Source of the DNA: CAZDHT01 sp964505325
Lineage (GTDB): Bacteria; Planctomycetota; PUPC01
DNA length: 8,415 nt
Direction of reading: 5' to 3'
Assembly: GCA_964505325.1 (NCBI GenBank)
Contig: CAZDHT010000242.1
Coordinates: 1 to 8,415 of the forward strand
The notes beneath the pieces were generated by a model. The model had not been told where the DNA came from and ran no database searches. It was given only the letters and a program-made list of their open reading frames with translations. Below, piece after piece: positions 1 through 6,093 of the stretch. Both the position numbers and the translations under genes were made by a program. Each line of letters opens with the position of its first letter. Position 1 is the first letter of the stretch.

Positions 1-58
1 GTAGCTCGTCGGGCTCATAACCCGGAGGTCGCAGGTTCGAATCCTGCCCCCGCTACCA
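1..58 (+). tRNA. initiator tRNA-fMet (CAT), 3' part; 5' end outside the window
   Basis: This is the 3' three-quarters of a tRNA. The anticodon loop CTCATAA holds CAT at 16-18. The anticodon stem has three consecutive G-C pairs (GGG 11-13 with CCC 21-23), the hallmark of bacterial initiator tRNAs. The T-arm is GCAGG-TTCGAAT-CCTGC at 31-47. The 3' acceptor strand (48-54) is followed by discriminator A55 and an encoded CCA at 56-58. The D-arm's 5' side and the acceptor 5' strand, about 19 nt, lie left of the window, so the C1/A72 mismatch of initiators cannot be checked. The tRNA is overlapped on the opposite strand by the end of the recombinase gene. Confidence 0.93.
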
Positions 59-60
59 AG
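1..60. other. putative attachment site (att junction) in the tRNA-fMet 3' end
   Basis: The recombinase gene points into the tRNA and ends inside it, which is how integrases lie next to their own attachment site. The tRNA 3' end is intact, as expected when an element brings its own copy of the target's end. The exact crossover is not visible, because the other junction, with a partial duplicate of the tRNA end, was not found in this window. The element therefore presumably extends beyond the right edge. The site is inferred from layout only. Confidence 0.6.
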
Positions 61-1862
61 CTTAAAAGAGGATTTGCGGCGTTGTTGGCCTTGGCCGGCA
101 ACGCCGTACTTCGTGGCAGAAGGTACAACTCCAGTTTCCCCTCGCGGTTCTCCGGGTCCAACTCGATTCGGTGCGTGAAGGCTCGCACCAAGAGCCGCTT
201 CTCCTCGACGGTGCCCGTCGCCGCGACCTGGCGGAAGCTGTCCAGGTAGCCGATGAACTCGGGCAGGAGCTTATCGATGTCGCCGCCAGCGACCGAGACA
301 GCGTCCAGTTCCTCAAGCCGGGCACGGATGCGGTCCAGCTCGGCCTTGAGCTCGCTCACGCGCCTGTCGGCGAACTCCCGCGTAGCGGTCGTCAGGTTGT
401 CGATGATGTTGTAGATCTTCTGCTCGATCTCCGCTTGGCGTGCCAGGAGCTTGTCCCGCTCCTTCCCATTGTCCGACCGAGTTCCGCACAATCCGTCGAG
501 TGCTTTTCTCAGCATCTTCCGGCCGGCCTCGCCGTCGGCGAAGGCGCGGAGGTTGTTTCCGATCTGGTGCAGGATCAAGTTCTCGATCATCTCCTTGCGA
601 ATGACGCTGCGTTCGCAGACCGACTTGCCCTTGGTAATGTACCCGCCGCAGGCGTAGTAGCGCGTCTTGATCTTCGTCCCGTCGGCACGTGGCTTGCCCT
701 TCGTCTGTGTGTATCCCTGCCAGCGATGACCGCAGCGAGCGCAAGTGATCAGACCGCTGAGCAGGAAGCCGGACGTGGCACCGCGGCCTGATCTGTAGCC
801 GTCCGGCCGGGCGCGGCGGCGCCCCTTGCGCGCCTGCGTGGCCCTCTCGAATACCGCACGCGAGATGATGGCCGGATGGCTGTCTTCGGTGACGATCCAG
901 TCCGAGCGGTCGTGGTGCTCGACGGCCCGGCGACCGACCTTCGGCCTCACCACGGCGCGCTTCCGTTCGACCGAGTGGAACTTGGCCATCGATCTGCGGT
1001 TCCAGGTCATGTCGCCGGTGTAGGCCGGATTCAGGATGATGTCCCGGATCGTGCCCATCGCCCATGCGGTCGAACGCCGGCCCGGGCCGGGGATGCTCTC
1101 CCGGTTCAATTGGTCGGCGATGCCCTTGAACCCGGCCCCGCCGTCAACATACAAGGAGAAGATGCGGCGCACCGTATTCACGCGGTCCGGTGTGCTGAGC
1201 AGCAGCCTGGCCCGGTCCTCCTTGGCGACCATTACGCGGTTGCCCTTCTCCAGCGTGCGGATGATCTCGCCGCTCTCGTCCAGCACCTGCTTGCCGCCGC
1301 CGGGTATGAACCGGACAACCATCAGGAACTTGCCGGCGCTGTCGAAGTACGCGAGGTCGTAGCCGAACGGCGGCTGGCCGCCCATCCACCACCCGCCCTC
1401 GCTGCGAGTCAGCAGGCCGCGAATCGTAACCTTCGACAGGTCTTTGAGTTCTTGTCGGGCTTGCCATTGTTTGACCGGCCGGAGCAGGTCATCGGTATCA
1501 TCGCCGTTGAAGCCCTCGGAGACGTAGACTACCTCGACGCCGGCCTGCGCCAGCAGGTAGCGATAGTGGCCCGTCGCGTCGTTATCGAGGCGCCCGAATC
1601 TCTTGATGTCGTAAACCAGGATGTACCGGAAGGACCGGACGGATGATCGGGCGTCCTCGATCATTTGCAGGAACGCGTCGCGCGCGTCGGTGGACGCGCC
1701 GGAGATGGCGTCGTCGACGTACCAGTCCACCAGCCGGAAACCGTTCGTTTCGGCGTACTGCTCCACAGCCCGCCGTTGATCGCCGATGGATTGCTCCTGC
1801 CTATCGGTCGAACGCCTGGCATAGCCCACTGCGTTCCTGCTGTCCACGCTCGCTATGATCAT
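15..1862 (-). CDS. large serine recombinase (site-specific integrase), 615 aa
   Basis: Integrates and excises the element by serine-mediated strand exchange. The N-terminal resolvase domain (about 11-150) has the catalytic serine S18 in YARRSTD and the conserved arginine segment DIKRFGR (85-91). A Recombinase domain follows (about 160-300; VRRIFSLY, LNPAYTGDM). A zinc ribbon with C374, C377, C405 and C416 comes next, then a charged coiled coil (about 468-522). This is the usual layout and length of large serine integrases. The ATG at 1862 has no good Shine-Dalgarno (a GAGGG lies about 18 nt upstream), but an in-frame TGA closely precedes it and no better start is seen. Residues 602-615 (LVAGAGFEPATSGL) are the antisense of the tRNA-fMet 3' end, and the TGA stop at 15-17 is the complement of the tRNA's U33-C34-A35. 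Function is certain at family level; the target is inferred from position. Confidence 0.95.
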   Translation of the reverse strand: MIIASVDSRNAVGYARRSTDRQEQSIGDQRRAVEQYAETNGFRLVDWYVDDAISGASTDARDAFLQMIEDARSSVRSFRYILVYDIKRFGRLDNDATGHYRYLLAQAGVEVVYVSEGFNGDDTDDLLRPVKQWQARQELKDLSKVTIRGLLTRSEGGWWMGGQPPFGYDLAYFDSAGKFLMVVRFIPGGGKQVLDESGEIIRTLEKGNRVMVAKEDRARLLLSTPDRVNTVRRIFSLYVDGGAGFKGIADQLNRESIPGPGRRSTAWAMGTIRDIILNPAYTGDMTWNRRSMAKFHSVERKRAVVRPKVGRRAVEHHDRSDWIVTEDSHPAIISRAVFERATQARKGRRRARPDGYRSGRGATSGFLLSGLITCARCGHRWQGYTQTKGKPRADGTKIKTRYYACGGYITKGKSVCERSVIRKEMIENLILHQIGNNLRAFADGEAGRKMLRKALDGLCGTRSDNGKERDKLLARQAEIEQKIYNIIDNLTTATREFADRRVSELKAELDRIRARLEELDAVSVAGGDIDKLLPEFIGYLDSFRQVAATGTVEEKRLLVRAFTHRIELDPENREGKLELYLLPRSTALPAKANNAANPLLSLVAGAGFEPATSGL

Positions 1863-1913
1863 GCGCTTGTCACCATCGGCCCTCGGTCATCACCGTAACG
1901 TCCTATCGGTCAA

Positions 1914-2150
1914 TCATATAAGGCCATTCTCTTGGCGAGCAATCAAGGGCTTTCCCAAGCTTTTTCGCTGCTCCTCACGATAGCGGACCAGCCACCGGGC
2001 GAGTATGTTCACCGCGTCACGGACAGCGGCCGGGCCTTGCGGCGGCACTTCGGCGGGGACAACCGTCAGCCGCAGGTCCTCGATTTCGCCCTTCGAGAGT
2101 CGCTCTCGGACGTGGTTCCGCCGCCTTACTCTCGTGGCAACCTGAGTCAT
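1914..2150 (-). CDS. small basic hypothetical protein, 78 aa
   Basis: I do not recognise this protein. It has an arginine-rich N-terminus (RVRRRNHVRERL), then a helical stretch (AAVRDAVNILARWLVRYREEQRKSLG) that could be amphipathic. There are no cysteines, no membrane segment and no clear HTH. The ATG at 2150 overlaps the TGA of the upstream winged-helix gene by one base (TGATG), which suggests translational coupling, with GAGG 4 nt upstream. A GTG one codon earlier (2153) is possible but sits too close to that site. It ends 51 bp before the recombinase start, so it could be a recombination accessory or regulatory factor, but only its position suggests this. Confidence 0.65.
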   Translation of the reverse strand: MTQVATRVRRRNHVRERLSKGEIEDLRLTVVPAEVPPQGPAAVRDAVNILARWLVRYREEQRKSLGKPLIARQENGLI

Positions 2151-2602
2151 CACACCTCTTCCGCATCGGCCGGGCCGGGCGAGTCATCGGGCAGAAGCCA
2201 CAGGAACGGCTCGCCGTCGGGCGTTCCGAGAACGGCTCGGGCGAGCCGTTCGCCTGCTGGCGTCAGTTTGACGTGGGTCGTTCGCCGTCCGCCGCGCCGG
2301 ATCAGATAGCCATCGGCCTCCAGACGTATGAGCGCCCGCGAGAGCGCCCGACGTTCGGCCGAGTTCGGGTTCCGACCGAGCCAACGGCGATGGGCCAGCG
2401 GAACGCCCCTCCGGCAAACCTCGTCAGCGCCGGCCCGCGCCCGCGCAATGGCGCGCTCGCTGCGCCACGCGGGTGCAACATGCACCGTGCCAAGCGTTTG
2501 TGTGTCCACGTGGGCGCCGGTCAGGATGACGTCCCGCAACGTGTCTCTGCTGAGTCGCATTTTTCGCAGTCCAAACAAACTCAGCCCTACAAGGTGGCCC
2601 AT
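2150..2602 (-). CDS. winged-helix DNA-binding protein (MarR-like), 150 aa
   Basis: Probably a transcriptional regulator of the element. Residues about 83-125 read as the recognition helix and wing of a winged-helix domain: ERRALSRALIRLEADGYLIR, then RRTTHVKLTPAGERLARAV, which follows the 'L..dGlI.R....rt.hv.LT..G' pattern of MarR/PadR-type proteins. The N-terminal part is rich in Arg/Ala and of unknown role; the acidic C-terminus ends DDSPGPADAEEV. The start is uncertain. The ATG at 2602 has a GAGG about 9 nt upstream, while the ATG at 2560 (MRLSRDTLRD) looks more like a domain start but has no visible Shine-Dalgarno. It is coupled to the 78-aa gene by a TGATG overlap. A 22-bp palindrome lies within its 3' part (2230-2251). 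Confidence 0.72.
   Translation of the reverse strand: MGHLVGLSLFGLRKMRLSRDTLRDVILTGAHVDTQTLGTVHVAPAWRSERAIARARAGADEVCRRGVPLAHRRWLGRNPNSAERRALSRALIRLEADGYLIRRGGRRTTHVKLTPAGERLARAVLGTPDGEPFLWLLPDDSPGPADAEEV
2230..2251. repeat. 22-bp perfect palindrome with GG centre, inside the winged-helix gene
   Basis: GAACGGCTCG at 2230-2239 and CGAGCCGTTC at 2242-2251 are exact reverse complements around a 2-bp centre. It lies within the codons for the ERLARAV segment of the regulator. In RNA it would form a stem of about 9 bp. It could be an autoregulatory operator or a stem affecting the mRNA, or it could be chance in GC-rich coding sequence. Confidence 0.5.
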
Positions 2603-2796
2603 TCCCGCGGCCTCACGCCGGGAGGTCGCTCCAAGTACCTAAACGATTTTCTTTCAAGCCGTTGCGTTCTCGCCTGTCTCATGTGGGACGGTTTTTTCGG
2701 TCGCAAGAAAGAATCACTGGGTCGATGACCGTTCCCGCCGGCCTCGAGGACGAAGGACTGCCGGGAAGGAACCATTCGGTGCTGGTGGTCCTCCGT

Positions 2797-2912
2797 AGTA
2801 CCGCGAAGTACCGCGGCACTTCCATTGAGTACAAATCCTGTCCGCGCGCGCGTGCGCGCGCCCGCATACGCGATTAGAAACAATAGTCAGTGCCGCGGTA
2901 CTTCGCGGTACT
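2797..2912. repeat. perfect 24-bp inverted repeat with 68-bp spacer; iteron- or REP-like
   Basis: The arms 2797-2820 and 2889-2912 are exact reverse complements. Within each arm the nonamer AGTACCGCG occurs twice, 10 bp apart: at 2797-2805 and 2807-2815 on the plus strand, and at 2894-2902 and 2904-2912 on the minus strand. Each arm is also a near-palindrome: a 9-pair stem with one A/C mismatch around the 6-nt loop AAGTAC. Four co-phased nonamers in two opposed pairs resemble origin iterons. A pair of inverted short palindromes just after a gene also resembles a REP doublet (REPIN). The site starts 16 bp past the natural end of the primase-helicase gene. Confidence 0.9.
2843..2861. repeat. 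alternating purine-pyrimidine GC tract (possible Z-DNA)
   Basis: Nineteen bases of strictly alternating C/G with one T in place of C lie in the spacer between the two inverted-repeat arms. Such tracts favour Z-DNA under negative supercoiling. An AT-richer stretch (about 2872-2888) lies between it and the right arm. Any role in origin opening is inference. Confidence 0.75.
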
Positions 2913-2928
2913 TCGCGCATCGGATCCC

Positions 2929-3249
2929 TCATCGCAGTTCGATCCCATCAATGAATCGTCCCAGTTGCTGGTTGCGGCGCGTCTTGGCGCCGGGCACCGC
3001 GGCCGCGAGGTCACGTCCGAAGCTCTGGATGGTGCCCGGATAGTCGCGCCCGTTGCCGGTGCACCAGTCACGCCATGCGGTATACAGGTCTTTGATGAAC
3101 GCACGACAGGCCGGGCCCACCAAGCAGCGTTCCCTGACGAACGCCCCGACGGGCGACAGCAGGTCTTCGAGGTCCCGGACCTCCTGGCGGCTCGATTCCG
3201 GCTCGATGAACCGTCCGTCGGCGTGCAGCGCGTGCCAACCCTCGACAGC
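2929..3249 (-). pseudogene. C-terminal 106 codons of the primase-helicase, cut off by an amber codon
   Basis: This stretch continues the primase-helicase frame directly after the TAG at 3250-3252 and ends at a TGA (2929-2931). It encodes AVEGWHALHADGRFIEPESS and then a segment of the C-terminal D5/P4 type (FIKDLYTAWRDWC, QSFGRDLAAAVPG, GRFIDGIEL). In this family that region is a winged-helix-like module thought to bind DNA. Because the frame is unbroken apart from one codon, the two parts were one gene of 800 codons plus stop. A TTG at 3123 could start a 64-aa fragment, but there is no sign that it is used. It is non-functional unless the amber is read through or is a sequence error. Confidence 0.82.
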
Positions 3250-5331
3250 CTACTTGAGGATGCCGGGCAACTCGGCGAGCAGCTTGTCGGTGAGGAACGG
3301 GTCTTCGCGGCGGTAGAAGCTCTGGCTGAACTTGAGCACCAGGAAGCGCCCGGCCAGGGCGCCGCTGGTCTCGGTCAGCTTGGGCAGTTCGTTAGTGAGG
3401 AACATGAACCGTGTCGGCAGCTTCATGGTCACGCTGGGCAGGTACTTTCGGTCGACGGTCAGCGCGTCCTCGCCGGAGATACACAACAGCCGTTCGACCA
3501 CGGTCGCGATGTTGTCGCCGGTGAAGCGGGCGTCGGAGACGACGGCCAGACTCTTGCCCACCAGCGGCTGGAGCCCGAACGGGCCGGCGAGGCTCGACGT
3601 CGTCGGGCCGCAGGTGTTGCCCGACCCGACCAGCTTCGCGAGAACGCGGCCAATGGTGCCTTTGCCCGAGCGTTTCGGCCCGACGAGGAGCATCATCTTC
3701 TGAAGGCTGGTGTCGCCGGTCAGCAGGTACCCGAACCAGGTCTGGAGCAGGTAGACGGCCTCGGGATCGTCGGCGAAGACCTGGTCGAGGAACCGGTGCC
3801 ACAGTGTGGGACGCGGCGCGTCGGGATCATAGTCGAAGTCCAAGGCGCTGGTGACGAAGAGCCGCGGCGACGGCCGGACCAGGTCCATCGTCGGCAGGTG
3901 CAGGATCTTCGACCGGCACACCAGCAGCTCGCCGGCGGGTGGCCGGGCACAGTCGCCGTCGAGCCAGGCGGGCGGGGTGATATCGGCGCGGATGTGCACG
4001 TAAGTGCGGATCGAGTCCAGAGCGGCTTTGACGGTGGTGGGGTTCGACTCGAAGTCGATGAGCAGCATGTCGCCGGTTCGCCGGTCCACGATATAGCGCA
4101 GCGACTTGTGCAGCCACGCCTGGAGGACCTGCTTGAAGGTCTCGTCCTCGACCTCGGCGTAGCGGTTGTCACGCCAGGCCATCAGCAGGCCGGCGTAGGA
4201 CATCAACGTCCGGCCGTCGGGGTGGCTGTGGAACTCGCGGACGAACGCCTCGGCCGTGGGCAACGTGCGGCGGGGCGAGAGGACGAGGCGGCCCGAGTGC
4301 GGGTCGCGCGTGCCCAACGGCACAGGCGACTCTTCCTCGTCGTCGCCGGCCTCGTCCTTGCTCTCGGACAACGGACTCGCACCTGCGCCCGGATGTGAGG
4401 GATCGTACTGTTCGGTGACGAGTTCGAGCGCCTTGCGGATCGTGATCTCGCCGTAGGTCGCCTCGCCCCGGCGCCCGTCCCACTTGGGCCGATAGAGTCC
4501 GGACTGCCGGAACAGCCGGTCGATCTGCGCGGCGTCCTTGGTGTAGAACGCCATCATGAAGACCAGCGACGAGTCGGCCTCGCTCTGAGAGGCGAAGTGC
4601 TCGTTCCACCGCCCCGCCCACAGCGCGGCGAACTTCGCGTTGAGCGTCGCCTTCTCAATGACCTCGTCGTCCGACAGGCTCGGCAGGCCGGATTCCGAGT
4701 CCTGCGGCTCCCACACGCCGGCCAGGTTGCCGGTCGCTTCTACCCTGTCACCAAACACCTTCTCGTACAGTTCGGTCAGTTGCACCTGTCGGGATTCCAC
4801 GCTGCGCGGTGTCCCCTCGACGTGCAGTCCGGTCAAGGTGAAGAACCGCTTCCGGTCGTACATCTCGACCTCTCCGTCCTGGTGTCGCCGGCGGCAGCGC
4901 CGCCCCGGCTTGCGGCCGGCGGCGAAGACCTTGACGCCGGCCCCGGAGGGGCTGACCTCGGTGTAGCTGTCGAGCGAGTCGATGATCTGCCGCGCCCAGG
5001 GCGCGATCTCGCCGGTCTCCGCGTCCCGGCAGTTGTCGAGGTCGACCCCGCAGAACCCGTCCTCGGCGGTGAACACGAAGCCGATCCCGGCGAGACCATT
5101 GCCGTTCTCGAACGACGAGCAGGCGTCCTCGAACGTCGACCAGGTCGTGGGATCGGTCGAGTCGGCTTCCGAGCCCGTCTTCGGGTTCACCGGGCATTTC
5201 GTCCGCCGGCCGCCCCGCTCGATGTACCTCCACGACACCCAGCGCGGCAGCGCAGTGAGTCCGGCGGGGAGGCCGGTCGTGTCCAGTTGGACGAACGGGG
5301 CCAGTGTTGTGTTGACGTCGCTCGCGGTCAT
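3250..5331 (-). CDS. P4/D5-family primase-helicase, ending early at an amber codon (693 aa)
   Basis: A replication protein with a primase-polymerase half and a superfamily 3 helicase half. The N-terminal domain (about 20-190) shows the archaeo-eukaryotic primase features of the NrS-1/P4-type group: GVDLDN with D97 and D99, SPSG (127-130) and EMYDRKRFF (156-164). The helicase half has Walker A GPKRSGKGT (551-559, K557), a Walker B-like AVVSDARF (D600), a sensor segment FMFLTNELPKL and the arginine segment LAGRFLVLKF. The ORF stops at codon 694 (TAG) straight after LPGILK, where relatives usually have Trp, and family-like sequence continues in frame to 2929. ATG 5331 is preceded by only a weak GAGA site. 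The element's own replication is the likely role. Without the last 106 residues its DNA-binding end is missing. Confidence 0.9.
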   Translation of the reverse strand: MTASDVNTTLAPFVQLDTTGLPAGLTALPRWVSWRYIERGGRRTKCPVNPKTGSEADSTDPTTWSTFEDACSSFENGNGLAGIGFVFTAEDGFCGVDLDNCRDAETGEIAPWARQIIDSLDSYTEVSPSGAGVKVFAAGRKPGRRCRRRHQDGEVEMYDRKRFFTLTGLHVEGTPRSVESRQVQLTELYEKVFGDRVEATGNLAGVWEPQDSESGLPSLSDDEVIEKATLNAKFAALWAGRWNEHFASQSEADSSLVFMMAFYTKDAAQIDRLFRQSGLYRPKWDGRRGEATYGEITIRKALELVTEQYDPSHPGAGASPLSESKDEAGDDEEESPVPLGTRDPHSGRLVLSPRRTLPTAEAFVREFHSHPDGRTLMSYAGLLMAWRDNRYAEVEDETFKQVLQAWLHKSLRYIVDRRTGDMLLIDFESNPTTVKAALDSIRTYVHIRADITPPAWLDGDCARPPAGELLVCRSKILHLPTMDLVRPSPRLFVTSALDFDYDPDAPRPTLWHRFLDQVFADDPEAVYLLQTWFGYLLTGDTSLQKMMLLVGPKRSGKGTIGRVLAKLVGSGNTCGPTTSSLAGPFGLQPLVGKSLAVVSDARFTGDNIATVVERLLCISGEDALTVDRKYLPSVTMKLPTRFMFLTNELPKLTETSGALAGRFLVLKFSQSFYRREDPFLTDKLLAELPGILK

Positions 5332-5355
5332 CGCTGTCTCACTCTCATACCCTTT

Positions 5356-5365
5356 NNNNNNNNNN
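5356..5365. other. assembly gap (10 Ns)
   Basis: Ten Ns lie between the stop codon of the 98-aa gene (5368-5370) and the leader of the primase gene. The true length and content here are unknown, and the distance between the two genes cannot be trusted. No visible reading frame crosses it. Confidence 0.99.
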
Positions 5366-5367
5366 AC

Positions 5368-5664
5368 TTAGCCAAGGCCGGCACAGCTCTCGTCGCCCGC
5401 TTCCGTCAACAGACCGACCTGGTGCTTCGCCTTCGAGGCGTTGTACCCGACGTTCTGAAGCAGGAAGACAAGGAACGTGTCGAGCCCGTACCAACCCTCG
5501 TCGTCGGAGCGGTCATCGCATGGTGTTGCTCGATGAACGAATCGCGCGCGTCCGTCTGAGAAGATCTGCACGATCCCCTCGTCACATCGGTCGATCCGCT
5601 CGCCGCACGAATCGCAGTGGACGAACGGACACGCCCGACCCTCGATGAATCTGATCTTCAGCAT
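5368..5664 (-). CDS. small putative zinc-binding protein, 98 aa
   Basis: No family is recognised by name. The N-terminal half has a treble-clef or ribbon-like pattern: C17-x2-C20 in HCDSCGERI, and later H44 and C49 in FVHRATPC, which together could bind one zinc ion. C12 and C27 are additional cysteines. The second half (GWYGLDTFLVFLLQNVGYN) is hydrophobic-helical without being a clear membrane segment. The ATG at 5664 is well supported by GAGGAGG nine bases upstream. It lies between the excisionase-like gene and the primase gene, all in one direction. The stop codon is 2 nt from the assembly gap. It may be a nucleic-acid-binding accessory protein, but nothing proves this. Confidence 0.75.
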   Translation of the reverse strand: MLKIRFIEGRACPFVHCDSCGERIDRCDEGIVQIFSDGRARFVHRATPCDDRSDDEGWYGLDTFLVFLLQNVGYNASKAKHQVGLLTEAGDESCAGLG

Positions 5665-5701
5665 GTGTAATGTCCTCCTCTGTTATCGTCCCAACCGCCC
5701 C

Positions 5702-5775
5702 GGCAGGAACTGTCGCAGACCTGCCCTGTGATTTCGATCGGCCATCGAACTTCGGGTGAGACGACTGTCACCCGA
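5702..5775. promoter_or_regulatory. three consecutive inverted repeats between the excisionase-like gene and the 98-aa gene
   Basis: Within 74 bp of non-coding sequence there are three stem-forming repeats. They are GGCAGG/CCTGCC (5702-5707/5720-5725, 12-nt loop), TTCGAT/ATCGAA (5733-5738/5744-5749, 5-nt loop) and TCGGGTGA/TCACCCGA (5752-5759/5768-5775, 8-nt loop). None is followed by a T-run on the minus strand, so simple intrinsic termination is unlikely for any of them. They could be protein-binding sites, for example for the adjacent HTH protein, or leader structures of the 98-aa gene. Confidence 0.55.
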
Positions 5776-5799
5776 CCTCCGCTCCGGGATGGTCCGTTG

Positions 5800-5982
5800 C
5801 TAACGTGTGCGCTCACCACTTCCTCCTTTCACCAACTCATCAATGGCGTGCATGGGAATCAGCACACGGCGGCCCACCCGGCACGTCGGCAGCTCGCCGC
5901 GCAGAATGCAAGCGCGGACCGTGGCCGCCGAGACGCTCAGCAGCTCTGCGGCGGTCTTGATTGAGACGGCTTTGGCTTCCAT
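5800..5982 (-). CDS. excisionase-like HTH DNA-binding protein, 60 aa
   Basis: A small MerR-type helix-turn-helix protein of the excisionase/AlpA class (HTH_17). SIKTAAELLSVSAATVRACI (7-26) is the HTH, LPTCRVGRRVLIP (31-43) the wing, and AIDELVK the closing helix. Such proteins bind DNA near attachment sites to direct excision, or act as small regulators. The ATG at 5982 was chosen because GGAGGA (5990-5995, minus strand) lies 7 nt upstream. Upstream in-frame starts at 6021 and 5997 would add up to 12 residues, and the second starts within the Shine-Dalgarno. In an element with a serine integrase it is a good candidate for the recombination directionality factor, although its place 4 kb from the integrase leaves a regulator equally possible. 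Confidence 0.88.
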   Translation of the reverse strand: MEAKAVSIKTAAELLSVSAATVRACILRGELPTCRVGRRVLIPMHAIDELVKGGSGERTR

Positions 5983-5989
5983 AGCGCAG

Positions 5990-5995
5990 TCCTCC
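5990..5995 (-). promoter_or_regulatory. ribosome binding site deciding the excisionase-like start
   Basis: GGAGGA on the minus strand, 7 nt upstream of the ATG at 5982. This strong site favours the 60-aa form over the 73-aa reading. Confidence 0.7.
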
Positions 5996-6093
5996 ATCGA
6001 GTCTGCACTATGGTAAAGCATTCACCATTTGGGCGGGAATATGGGACAGGTTGGGCAAGGGATGGGCTTTTGCCCCGTATCGCCGGCGCGGAT
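5996..6093 (-). promoter_or_regulatory. intergenic region upstream of the excisionase-like gene
   Basis: It holds a short inverted repeat ATGGT/ACCAT (6010-6014/6024-6028) just upstream of the coding region, which could be an operator. A GGGC-TTTT-GCCC mini-hairpin (6064-6075) lies after the stop of the preceding gene. A weak terminator-then-promoter arrangement is possible. No convincing -35/-10 pair was found. Confidence 0.3.

Larger units (their letters stand above)
2603..2928. other. 326-bp non-coding region downstream of the primase gene
   Basis: No convincing gene is seen on either strand. Short open frames here run through the inverted repeat and the GC tract and show no family features. 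It holds the 24-bp inverted repeat (2797-2820 / 2889-2912), an alternating GC tract and an AT-richer stretch. It must also contain any separate promoter for the winged-helix gene. A TTGAAA hexamer lies at about 2656-2661 on the minus strand, but no matching -10 box at normal spacing was found. Confidence 0.7.

Noticed and set aside
2653..2700. A sigma70-type promoter with TTGAAA near 2660 for the winged-helix gene
   Set aside because: No acceptable -10 box lies at 16-18 bp from it.
2587..2883. 98-codon minus-strand ORF across the inverted repeat and GC tract
   Set aside because: Its protein is low-complexity Arg-rich sequence produced by the repeat and GC tract, with no family features. The DNA structure explains the open frame better.
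2797..2912. A MITE or small insertion element bounded by the 24-bp repeats
   Set aside because: No target-site duplication flanks the arms, and each arm is itself palindromic and made of 10-bp units, which fits iterons or REP-like repeats better.
3250..3252. Reassignment of TAG as a sense codon in this element
   Set aside because: TAG serves as an ordinary stop for the genes ending at 5800, 7322 and 8336.
2890..4398. 502-codon plus-strand ORF opposite the primase gene
   Set aside because: It is the antisense of a clear primase-helicase. Long antisense frames are common in GC-rich genes, and its protein is repetitive Gly/Val/Arg/Gln sequence without motifs.
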